Position numbers and translations under genes: made by a program. Positions 1 to 12,100 of a DNA stretch of 64,000 nt are shown one piece after another. Each line of letters starts with the position of its first letter. Within the stretch, counting starts at the first letter, position 1. The notes under the pieces were generated by a model. It was not told the DNA's origin. It made no database searches and was given only the letters and a program-made list of their open reading frames with translations. Origin of the DNA: Microglena sp. YARC (taxonomy: Eukaryota; Chlorophyta; Chlorophyceae; Chlamydomonadales; Chlamydomonadaceae); assembly GCA_022414725.1 (NCBI GenBank), contig CM039462.1, positions 19,371,868-19,435,867 on the forward strand, in the 5' to 3' direction.

Positions 1-37
1 CACACACACACACACACACACACATCCCCTGTTCTAG

Positions 38-155
38 GGTCTGCCATACCTGAAAGGATTGAAACAAGAGCAGATGGAAAAGATCCTGGATCGCTTTGAC
101 CCTCGTCAAGAACTGTACCAGGGCGATGCAATTGTCACTCAAGGTTCTCTGGTGA
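38..155 (+). CDS. PKG-like exon: start of first visible CNB domain
   Basis: Acceptor is the AG at 36-37 after a CA microsatellite. The peptide reads GLPYLKGLKQEQMEKILDRF and continues to the CNB turn YQGDAIVTQGSL. Two donors are possible: GTGAGT after 151 (phase 0) or GTGCAC after 155 (phase 1). Only the second joins in frame to the next exon, and it restores the spacing of six residues before the IFVV strand that is also seen in the second CNB (before VFLI). Confidence 0.75.
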
Positions 156-3100
156 GTGCACAGCAGGGTTTTCCTGCAAGCTGCTTCAAGTGTGTGTGTG
201 TGAAGGTGGAGGTGTTCATGTGTGTGGTGGTGGTGGTACGGTGCTACTTATGGTGGTGGTGGTGGTGGTGGTACTTACAAACTGTACCATTGCGGTGCGA
301 CTGTCACTGAAGGTTCTCTGGTGATTGCACTGCAGAGTTTCCTTGAAGGTGCTACAAGTGTGTGTGTGTGAAGGTTGAGGTGGTTTTGTGTGTGGTGGTG
401 GTGGTAAGGTGCTACTTAAAAGTGCTACAAGTGTGTGTGTGATGAGGTGGAGGTGGTTATGTGTGTGGTGGTGGTGGTGGTAAGATGTTACTTCTACATG
501 ATATTTATGGGTAAGTGTGTGTGTGTTAAGGTGGACGTGGTTATGTGTGTGGTGGTGGTGGTGGTAAGGTGTTACTTCTACATGATATTTATGGGTGAGT
601 GTGTGTGTGTGTAAAGGTGGATGTGGTTATGTGTGTGGTGGTGGTGGTGGTGGTACTTTTGATGGTGGTGGTGGTGGCAAGGCGCTACAATTGCTGAATG
701 ATGCATCTTGGAGTATTGACAGTGTACGTGCGAGCCTGAATCGCTTTGACCCTACCTATCTTGTGTTCCTCACTGTGTTCACATTTTGTCTACCTACCTA
801 TTCTCCTGACCTGTCTACCTACCTATCTCCTGACCTGTCTACCTACCTATCTCCTGACCTGTCTACCTACCTATCTCCTGACCTGTCTACCTACCTATCT
901 CCTGACCTGTCTACCTACCTATCTCTTGACCTGTCTATCTACCTATCTCCTGACCTGTCTACCTACCTATCTACGGACCTGCCTATCTTGTTTTTGGCAG
1001 AGCCCCCCCCCCCCCCCCCCCCCCCCCTTCTGGGGGAGCAGAAGCCCTCAGGGTCACCCCGTTGTGCGTTTGTCCAACCTCACAAAGCCACGAAGCCAAC
1101 TGTCTCAACTAACTGTCTCGTAACTTGATTCCATTGCCGCTTGTCGTTCGAATAGCCAACTGTCTCAACCAACTGTCTCGTAACTTGATTCCGTTGCCGC
1201 TTGTCGTCATTCCGAAAGCCAACACTGTCCGCCAATGCTTGCGCCGCCGCCTAGAACTTCCCCTCACTGTGTTCACATTCTGTCTACTTATCTCTTTTGA
1301 AACAGCTTGATAAGATCTCCGTTCTGAATAACAACACTGGTGCTGGTACTAGTGCTGGGTTCACCATATCTCTCGGCTCTGGTGCCCAATTCCAAGCTGA
1401 ACTGATGAAGACAGAGTGGAGCCTTAATGCAATCCAGGGGATGATTTGGGAAGCAGAATTTGTACTTTGGACTTGGTTCTCAGAATCTCGGGCCAATTAT
1501 TGAGAATTCTCGCAAGAATTCTCAGATTCCCAAGCCAAATTCTCGATTTCGTGTATGAAGTCCGGGTTCTTCAGAAACCTTGAACCCAAATCATCCGCTG
1601 AATGGCTATAAGTGCCTATCTGCTTACCTGTAGGGAAAGGCGATACGATTTCATATGATATAATATGATGCTGGCAGGCTGACAAGGCCAGAGTTACCAT
1701 TTATACACAGTATCATACGATATCATATGATGCCGGCAGGCTGACCAGGCTAAAGTTACCATTTATACACAATATCATACAATGCAATTTGTATGATATC
1801 ATGTATCATACTCGCCTTTGGTCAAAATCATATTTTATGCCGGTCCCTACTTACCTGTCTACCTACCTATCTGCCTTTCTACCTCCCTACGTACTGACCT
1901 ATCTATCTTGTTTCACTCACTGTGTCCACATGTTGTTCACATAAAAAAAAATTGTGTTCACATTCATCTCGCTGTGTTCACATTTTGTCTACCTTTCTCT
2001 CCTGCAACAGCTTGAGAATATCTTTGTATTAAGTACCTATCTACTCACCTGTCTACCTACCTATCTGCCTTTCTACCTTCCTATGTAATGACCTATCTAT
2101 CTTGTTTCCCTCACTGCGTCCACGTTTTGTTCACGGAGAAAATACTGTCCACATTTTGCCACTGTGTACACTATCATTTTCTACCTACCTTTCCTGCAAC
2201 AGCTGAGAAGATCTTTGTTGTTAAGATTGGCGAGGTTCGCTTGTACAAGAACAACGAACCACACCACGAACCTAACTTCATTCGGGAGGTGGGAGGCTTC
2301 TCCTTTTTCGGATCAGATGCCCTGGAGAAGCCCTTCACATGCGGCTTTGATGTTGTGGTAAGCTTTATGAACTCTCCCTCCATATTCCCTCTACATCCCT
2401 CAATATCCCTCTATATCCCTTTATGCATTCTTCATGTTGTTGTAAGCATTGCTGACATCTCCCTATTCATTCCCTTCATATCCCTCTATATTATTGATAA
2501 TGTGGGAAGCATTCTTGACATCTCTCTCTATATATATCTATATATACTGAATATATATATATATACATATATTTATACATAGAGTATATAAATAGAGTAT
2601 ATATATACTCTATTTACATATTCCTCTATATCCGAGGTGAGAGGTTGAGTGGGCCAGCAGTGTTGGGGGGGGAAACAAACACACACGCGCACACACACAC
2701 CTGAGGATCGCACGGTGGTCGCACCTGGGTCTGATTTGGCGACAGGTCGCACACATAAAAAACAACTGGGGGGCAGCCCGTTTGGTTACACCAAGGAGAA
2801 GGGCGCTCTGTATGCATGCACACCTAACAAGGAAACATCTAGTATGTTGGTATACAGGTGTGTTGATGTGTTTGTGCATGTGTGTGAATGCATGTGTGTG
2901 TGCATGCCCTCCCAACAAGGAAACACCCAGTATGGTGGTATACAGGTGTGTTGATGTGTTTGTGCATGTGTGTGTATGCATGTGTGTGTGCATGCCCTCC
3001 CAACAAGGAATCACCCAGTATGGTGGTATACAGGTGTGTTGATGTGTTTGTGCATGTGTGTGTATGCATGTGTGTGTGCATGCCCTCCCAACAAGGAAAC

Positions 3101-6100
3101 ACCCAGTATGTTGGTATACAGGTGTGTTGATGTGTTTGTGCATGTGTGTGTATGCATGTGTGTGTGCATGCCCTCCCAACAAGGAAACACCCAGTATGTT
3201 GGTATACAGGTGTGTTGATGTGTTTGTGCATGTGTGTGTGCATGCCCTCCCAACAAGGAAACACCCAGTATGGTGGTATACAGGTGTGTTGATGTGTTTG
3301 TGCATGTGTGTGTATGCATGTGTGTGTGCATGCCCTCCCAACAAGGAAACACCCAGTATGTTGGTATACAGGTGTGTTGATGTGTTTGTGCATGTGTGTG
3401 GATACATGTGTGTGTGCATGCCCTCCCAACAAGGAATCACCCAGTATGGTGGTATACAGGTGTGTTGTCGTGTTTGTGCATGTGTGTGTGCATGCCCTCC
3501 CAACAAAGAAACACCCAGTATGGTGGTATACAGGTGTGTTGATGTTTGTGTGGGGTTGAGGGGGCCAGCCTGTTCGGTTTGGTTGTTTGGTTGGAGCCAA
3601 CCACCAAGCTTTCTTGACCTCTCTCTACTCGTGATGTTGTGGTTAGCATTCTTTGGCCATTTGTTTTCATTTCCAGCCACCATGACCCCCAACCGCAGCC
3701 CCGACCTCTGTCCCGACGACAACCATCCACTAGTCAACCCCCCCCGACACCACCGCCGGCCCCACCACCAGGTCCCTACAGACACCATACAGCTGCTTTA
3801 CACCATGCACCACCCACTACCATACACCAATCATACCCCCCGACACCACCCCCAGGTCCACACAGAGACTTGGCACTACGGACACCACCACCAAGAACAA
3901 TAACTTGACACTTGAAAACAACAACAACAACAACAACAGGTCCACACAGAGACTTGGCACTACCGACACCACCCCCAAGAACAATAACTTGACACTTGAC
4001 ACCACCACTTGACACCACCACCACCAACAACAACAACAACAGGTCCACACAGAGACTTTACAGCTGCTTACCCTGGGCAAGAGCCAGCTAGACAATTTCT
4101 TGGGCCATGACACGGCTCTCACAAGTCTAGACGCCGTGTTAGGTGCACTCAGCATGTCCAAGGGCCTCGGAAAGCTGAGCGAAGCTGAAGGCAAGGAACT
4201 GCTCGCGGTAGGTGGAGGGCGGGGGGGGATGAGTGGTGTGTGTGTGTGTGTGAACAGTATAGACACACTGTTGGGCGCACTCAGCATGTCCAAGGGATTG
4301 GAAAGCTTAGCAAAGCTGAAGGCAAGGAGCTGCTGGCAGTAGGTGGTGGTGTGTGTCAGGGTGATGGGTGTGTGTGGGGCCAGCTATACAACTTCCTTGG
4401 CCATGATACAGCTTTCAAAAGTATAGACACTGCGATAGATGCACTCAGCATGTCGAAGGGATTCAGAAAGCTGAGCGAAGTTGAAGGCAAGGAGCTGCGC
4501 ACTGTAGGTGGTGAGGGGGTGATGGTGGTGTGTGTGTGTGAACAGTATAGACCCAGTGTTGGGCGCACTCAGCATGTCAAAGGGACTCGGAAAGCCTAGC
4601 AAAGCTGAAGGCAAGGAGCTGCTGGTGGTAGGCTACAATAGGGGTCATGGCAAACTCCTGCTCACTCACCCACATATGCGTAGGGATCGGCAAACGGCAA
4701 ATCATATGATACAGAACAAAGGCCAGTATGATATCATATGATATCATACAAATCGCTTTTGTATGGACATGTTATCTTTAGCCTAGTCAGACTGCCGGCA
4801 TCATATGATATCATATGACATCATATTTCCGTTCTCCACATATGCGGAACGCAGTGTTTTTATTTTAGATTCCAGTAGTCCAGGTTGAGTAGCTACTTGG
4901 CCTACTCAGCCCTCATTTCAGGAAAGTTGCACAGCCACCGCATGGCGGAGCGCCAAGCGCGGAGCCTGGGGGGGGTCGAGGGGCAGCGCTTCTCGATATC
5001 GGGGTGTCCGGGGGGGTTAAGCATCAACGGATCGGCGACAAATCGTCGAAAAAAGAAACACTGGCAGCACGCCCAATCTGCCCACTGGCTAGTCACATAA
5101 ACTCCATACAAGGCTGGTGATGTCGTCATTAGTGCTGGCTTGTTAAGTAGTATCCGAGTGTGTTTTAGATCACCTCGCAGGCAGCCACAGAGACTTTATA
5201 CAAGGCTGTTGACATGATCATTAGTGCTGGCTTGTGAAGTAGTAACCGAGTGTGTTTTAGATCACCTTGCAGGCAGCCACAAAGACTTTATACAAGGCTG
5301 TTGACATGATCATTAGTGCTGGCTTGTGAAGTAGTAACCGAGTGTGTTTTAGATCACCTTGCAAGCAGCCACAGAGACTGTATACAAGGCTGGTGACGTC
5401 ATCATGCTTAGTGCTGGCTTGTAAAGTAGTAACCGAGTGTATTTTAGATCACCTTGCAGGCAGCCACAGAGACTTCATACACAGCTGGTGACGTCATCAT
5501 GCTTAGTGCTGGCGTGTCAAGTAGTAACCGAGTGTGTTTGACCCCCTTGCAGGTAGCCACAGAGACTTCATACAAGGCTGGTGACATCATCATTAGTGCT
5601 GGCTTGTCAAGTAGTAACCGAGTGTTTTTGATCAAGAGCGGAGAGGTGGCTTTGAGGCCACCTAACTACACGCCAGGTAGGGAAACCCTGAACCCTAAAC
5701 CCTAAAGCTTTGAGGCCTTCTAACCATACGCCAGGTAGGGAAGCCCTGAACCCTAAATCATTAACCCTAAACCCTGAAGCCGTGAGGCCACCTAACCATA
5801 CACCATTAGGAAAACCCTGAACCCTAAAACTTTGAGGCCACCTAACCATACGCCAGGTAGGGAGGCCCTGAACCCTGAAACCTAAACCTAAAAGCTTGAG
5901 GCAACCTTACCTTACACCAGGTGGGGAAGTCCTGAACCCTAAAGCTTTGAGGGCATCTAACCATATGCCAGGTAGGAAAACCCTGAACCCTCGTCATCTT
6001 CATAAGTTCCCCTTGACTCTGTCAATTCGTGGGCACACTTGGAGTCCAGTTGTGCACCAGGAAAAATGTAATCATCATCTTCAGTAGTAGCAGCAGCAGC

Positions 6101-9100
6101 TGAATGTGTGTGATCACCATTGCGTCCATAGCACTGAATAGTGCACACCCACTCACACACATGTGTGCATAGATGCACAATGGGTGCACATCTGAGTTGG
6201 GTTGTCATCATAATCAGCTGAATGTGTGTGATCACCCTTGTGTCCATAGCACTGAAAAGTGCACACACACTCTCACACGCACACACATGCGCACAAACTG
6301 ACACACACATGCATACACACACAGGCTAAGCTACTCAAAGACATGTGCGTGCACTTACACACGCAAGCATACACACTCGTACACACTCATATAGACACTC
6401 AGACGAAGCCACCCCAATACATGTGCGCGCACTTACACGCAAGCGCACACTCGCATACACTCTCATACACACACAGACTAAGCCACTCAAACCTTCCCTC
6501 CACCCACACAGCTGCCAACTCCACCGAGAATGCTACCACAAACAGGCCAGACCTGAACCAAACCCCAACCCTAAACCCCAACCTTCCACCCACCCGCACA
6601 GCTGCTGAATCCACCAAGAAAGCTATTACAAAATTGGCAGACCTGAACCAAACCCCCACATTCCCAACCCACCCACCTCCCCACCAACCCACCTCCCCCA
6701 CATTCCCACCCAACCCACACAGCTGCCGACTCCACCGGGAATGCTATCATAGACATGTCAGACCTACAGCATCTCACGTCTGGGTCTACGTTCAATGACG
6801 AGGCTGCATTCAGCCCCACGCCCTTGCCCATCAAGGACACCCTCATCGCTGTTATACCGGGCACCACAGTGATTTCATTCACAGCTGAGCAAGTCATCAA
6901 GGTATTGTAATTATTGTTAGCGTTAAAGGAACTAAAGGATTTATTGTTTTTGCTACAACACATGTTCCTTATATTCAGCCCCACAGCCTTGCCCATCAAG
7001 GACACCCTAACCGCTGTCACACCGGGCACCACAGTGATGTCATTCACAGCTGAGCAAGTCATCAAGGTGCGCCAGTCTCGATGCTGGGGGATTGTTGGGA
7101 GGATGTGGGCGAGGAGTGGGAGTGGGAGGGGGGCTGGTTTTCAAGCTTGTGTTGGTCCTGGCTGGTGGCTGGTGGCTCCAAGGGGCTAGTAATCAAGCTT
7201 GTGTCGGTTAGCTAGTTGGTTGGCTGGCTGGTATTCAAGCTTGTGTTGGTTGGCTAGTTGGTTGGTTGGCTGGTATTCAAGCTTGTGTTGGTTGGCTGGT
7301 ATTTAAGCTTGTGTTGGTTGGCTAGTTGGTTGGTTGGCTGGTATTCAAGCTTGTGTTGGTTGGCTAGTTGGTTGGTTGGCTGGTATTCAAGCTTGTGTTG
7401 GTTGGCTAGTTGGTTGGTTGGCTGGTATTCAAGCTTGTGTTGGTTGGCTAGTTGGTTGGTTGGCTGGTATTCAAGCTTGTGTTGGTTGGCTAGTTGGTTG
7501 GTTGGCTGGTATTCAAGCTTGTGTTGGTTGGCTAGTTGGCTGGTATTCAAGCTTGTGTTGGTTGGTTGGCTGGTTGGTTGGCTAGTATTCAAGCTTGTGT
7601 TGGTTGGCTGGTTGGCTAGTACAAGCTTGTGTTGGTTGGCTTGGTTGGTGGCTAGTATTCAAGCTTGTGTTGGTTGGCTGGTTGGTTGGCTAGTATTCAA
7701 GCTTGTGTTGGTTGTCTGGTTGGTTGGCTAGTATTCAAGCTTGTGTTGGTTGGCTGGTTGGTTGGCTAGTATCCAAGCTTGTGTTCAAGCTTGTGTAAGG
7801 GCATGGGGACTGCATTCAGCCCCACAGTCTTGCCCATCAAAGTACGCCTGTCTCGGTGCTGGGGGATCGTTGGGAGGATGGGGGCGAGGAGTGGGAGGGG
7901 AGGGGGGGGGGGGGGGGGGGGGGGGTAAAGGGTAGCCTTGTAGAGTGGGGTTTGTTTTGTTCGGGTGGGTGAGGTAAAGGGTAACCTTGTATGAGTGGGG
8001 TTTGTTTTGTTCGGGTGGGTGAGGTAAAGGGTAACCTTGTAGAGTGGGGTTTGTTTTGTTCGGGTGGGTGAGTTAAAGGGTAGCCTTGTAGAGTGGGGTT
8101 TGTTTTGTTCGGGTGGGTGGGGAAAGGGTAGCCTTGCAGAGTGAGGTTTGTTTTGTTTGGGAGTGGGTGGGTGGGTTGGGGGGGGGGGGGGGGGGGGTAG
8201 TTTTTGTTTGTTTGGGTGGGGGTAGATTATGATTGGGTGGGTGGGTGGGGAGGTAGTTTATCAAGGTAGCCTTGGTGGTGAAATGTTTTGTGAGTGAGAG
8301 CTTTTGTGAGTGAGTTATAATGTTTTGTGAGGGGGAGCTGGGTGGGTAGGCGAACTGACCTGGTAAGGATAGGATTGGTGGGGAGTAAGATGGCATTGTA
8401 GTGGGGAAGGGGGAGGCATTGGGGCCTGAAGTATCAGCAGCACAGCAGCAGCACCACCATTTCCAACACCCACGAACTCCCACCTTCCTTCCTCAAGAAA
8501 ATTTCCTCATCCCGTCAATCCTATCCCTCCTACAAATAAGTCCGGTCTTGTATTGTGTATATTGCGTAATTCAAATTGTATATAGTGCAGAGTGAGAAGT
8601 GTATCCTCTTGCTGATTGTGTACCTAAATAATGGTCCACACCCACCATCACCACCCTCACACCCACCACACAAACCACCACCACCACCACCACCACACAC
8701 AATACACCACCGCACAAACCACCACCACCACCACTCTAACCACCACCACACACCACACACCACACCCAACACACAAACCACAACCACCGCAACACACACC
8801 ACCACCACACACGCATCAATACCTAGATAAAAGTCAATATATGATGGCTATATTAGTGACTTTGATGAAAACGGTCCATCAACCCTACGCTAAACCCGGT
8901 CCATTGACCCTACCCTTATCCTGGTCCATTGACCCTACCCTGAACCCTAAACCCGGTCCATTGACCCTACCCTTATCCTGGTCCATTGACCCTACCCTGA
9001 ACCCTAAACCCGGTCCATTGACCCTACCCTTATCCTGGTCCATTGACCCTACCCTGAACCCTAAACCCGGTCCATTGACCCTACCCTTATCCTGCTCCAT

Positions 9101-12100
9101 TGACCCTACCCTGAACCCTAAACCCGGTCCATTGACCCTACCCTTATCCTGGTCCATTGACCCTACCCTGAACCCTAAACCCGGTCCATTGACACACCTC
9201 AGGTGACTGGGGGCCGTATCAAGGACGGACTTCCCTCTGAAATTATGTTGAAAAGCGTCAAGTTCTCCGATCTGGAGCAGCATCGTGTCATTGGCACTGG
9301 GCAGTTCGGAATGGTGCGGCTGGTGCGCAACAGGAAGACTAACGACGTGTACGCACTCAAGGTGTGTTTGGGTTGGTGGGGGAGAAAAAATGAATTTGTG
9401 AATTAATTAATTGTTTTTCATTTATGAATTCATTTAATGTACTGGTCTGTACCGGTAATCAATTTATCAATCGGTGCGGCTGGTGTGCAACAGGAAGACA
9501 AACGATGCAAATTCTCTCAGGGTACGCTAGACCCCCCACCCCACCCCACCACCACCACCACCTTGAGGCCTCATACCCAGACACCCAGGCAGTAATACGT
9601 AGTTATAGGGGCGTCCATGAGCATCAGCTTGTCAAGGCCTTTCCAACCATACAACCAAAATGAGTATCTATATATCCAACAGGCAACAGCCATGCAACCA
9701 GCCATGCAACCAGCCAACAGCCATGCAGTCAACCAGAGGTGACCGGCCCAGGTACATGTGCAGGCGGCGTGAGATGAAGGCCTCGGTCGACGTCGAACCC
9801 ATCAGTGAAATTGGCAGTTCACACTCCCAGTAGGACTGTTGCTAGTATGCTTAAAAAAACGCCTGGAGGGGCGTGGTGTGAAGGGGGCCCTCCCTTACTC
9901 CGGCTAGTATGCTAGTATGCTAAAACAAATGCCTGGAGGGGCGTGGTATTAAGGGGACCCTCCCGTACGCCGGCTAGTATTGCTAGTTTTTGGCGGAGCC
10001 CCCTCTTCAAGGGGGCGGGAGCCTCCATGTTTACCCATTTGTCCGTTTGTCCGACCGAAAAACTTGAAGCCCGACACGTCAGCCAATGGTCGCGTAACTA
10101 ACTTGCTTCGGTAGCTCCATTGTTGCCAGCTTTCGTTCCGTTGCCAACACACTCCGCCAATTTTCCGCGTCGCTTGCGACGCTGTATAGGACTTGTACGT
10201 AGGCCTTCCCACCCTTAGGCGTTAAGACTTAAACTCTCAGTAGTACGGGTGTCTTACTGAGGTTGAGCATTCAGTGGATGTCTTGAACGAGCGCCTATCA
10301 GCTCTGGCGCCTATCAGCACAAGACAGCATAATACTACAAACATTTGAAATCCAATTAACTCAACCTTTCTTGTCACTTTTCCCCTAGGCCATGTTCAAG
10401 GCCCCCATCACGGAAAGCAAGCAGATCAAGCATTTCTATAACGAGCGCCTTATTCTACGGCAAGCGAACCACTTCTTCAGTGCCCGCATTACTGGCGCCT
10501 ATCAGGACAAGACAGCATAATACTACAAACATTTGAAATCCAATTAACTCAAGCTGTCTTGTCACTTTTCCCCTAGGCCATGTTCAAGGCCCCCATTGCG
10601 GAAAGTAAGCAGATCAAGCATGTCTAAAACGAGCGCCTTATTCTACGGCAAGCGAACCACTTCTTCAGTGCCCGCATTGCTGGCGCCTATCAGGACAAGA
10701 CAGCATAATACTAAGAACATTTGAAATCCAATTAACTCAACCTGTCTTGTCACATTTCCCGTAGGCCATGTTCAAGGCCCCCATCACGGAAAGCAAGCAG
10801 ATCGAGCATGTCTTAAACGAGCGCCTCATTCTACAGCAAGCGAACCACCCCTTCTGCGTCCGCATCACTGGCGCCTACCAGGACAAGACGTCGCTGTACC
10901 TCCTTCAGGAATGGGTCCCCGGTGGTGAGCTCTTCCACCACCTGGATCTAGAGGGAGCTTTCAACGAAGCCACTGCGAGCTTCTTCGCCGCAAACGTGCT
11001 GCTGGCCCTGGAGTTCTTGCACTCGAAGAATATTGTGTACCGTGATCTGAAGCCAGAGAACCTGTTGGTGGACGCCCAGGGGTACTTGAAAGTGGCCGAC
11101 TTCGGGTTTGCCAAACACCTTGGTGATGAGAACACCTTCACAATCTGCGGCACCCCTGATTACCAGGTAAGGGGGAGCTGGTCAGCCATTCTTTTTCTGA
11201 ACCACCTAAAACACCTAACCATATAAACTTGAACCATAAAAATGAAACGTAACAAACTTCAACCATAGAAATAAAACGTAAACCATTTAAGGAATTCGTC
11301 AAACACCTTGGTGATGAGAACACCTTCACAATGTGCGGCACCCCCGATTACCAGCTAGGAGTGAGCTGGTCGGCACTTCTTTTCCTAAACCACCGAAACC
11401 GTAAACCGTCTAAACCTAAACAACCTGAAACCTTAACCACCTGAACCTAAGTGCTGACCAGCTTCCCCCTATCCAATCACCAGGCCCCGGAGGTGATCAT
11501 GCGCCGAGGCACCAACAAGGCCGCAGACTATTGGGCGCTGGGTGTTCTGATCTTCGAGATGCTGGTGGGAGACCCGCCCTTCAAGTCACTGACTGGCGAC
11601 CCTTGGGACACGTTTCGAAGGACATTGTCTGGTCGCTTCTTCGTCCCCGACTTCATTTCTGACCCTGCTGCTGACCTCATCTTTAAGTTGCTGCAGGTGA
11701 GCGTTGTGGCTTGTGGCCAGGCCTCCAAATTTGTACCCATCTCGATCGTTTTTATCTGACAATGGGGCTATAATGGCATGATTCATGGCGATGTTTTGAG
11801 CCATTGTCCTCAGATTCTTTAGGTATGACAGGTCCAATTCATTTCGGACTCTGCTGCTGATCTCATCTTTAAGTTGCTGCAGGTGAGCGTTATGGATCTG
11901 CACCACTGTTTTGGGGGGTGCTAGGCCGAGATTTGAGTCTCGTGGAGGCGGAAGGTTTTGCCAAAGGTAGCATGTAGCAATCGTTACTGGTAGCGTTAAG
12001 AAAAAGCTAGAAAATGCTTTCCAGGCAAGAAAAATATCCCGTGAATTATCACTACAAAAAGTTGTATAAAACGCTGATAAAATGAGTTTTTTGTTTTTGC

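Larger units (their letters stand above)
156..2202 (+). other. Intron of PKG-like gene, repeat-filled
   Basis: Holds a decayed copy of the preceding exon end with donor (about 300-330), five GTG-rich copies of a unit of about 120 bp (180-690), a 24-bp tandem array of CTACCTAC type (786-985), a 24-base C run followed by a degenerate family-G repeat (998-1250), acceptor-like copies of the next exon start (about 1297-1325 and 2003-2025), and two inverted-repeat elements (1434-1611 and 1631-1849). Confidence 0.7.

Noticed and set aside
1297..1503. Open frame LNNNTGAGTSAGFTISLGSG after an acceptor-like site
   Set aside because: The first bases copy the next kinase exon, the rest has no donor and no CNB similarity, and it runs into an inverted-repeat element.
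2610..3903. ORFs of 253-392 codons with His/Thr-rich repeats
   Set aside because: They cover the 88-bp minisatellite inside a kinase intron and exist on both strands in several frames.
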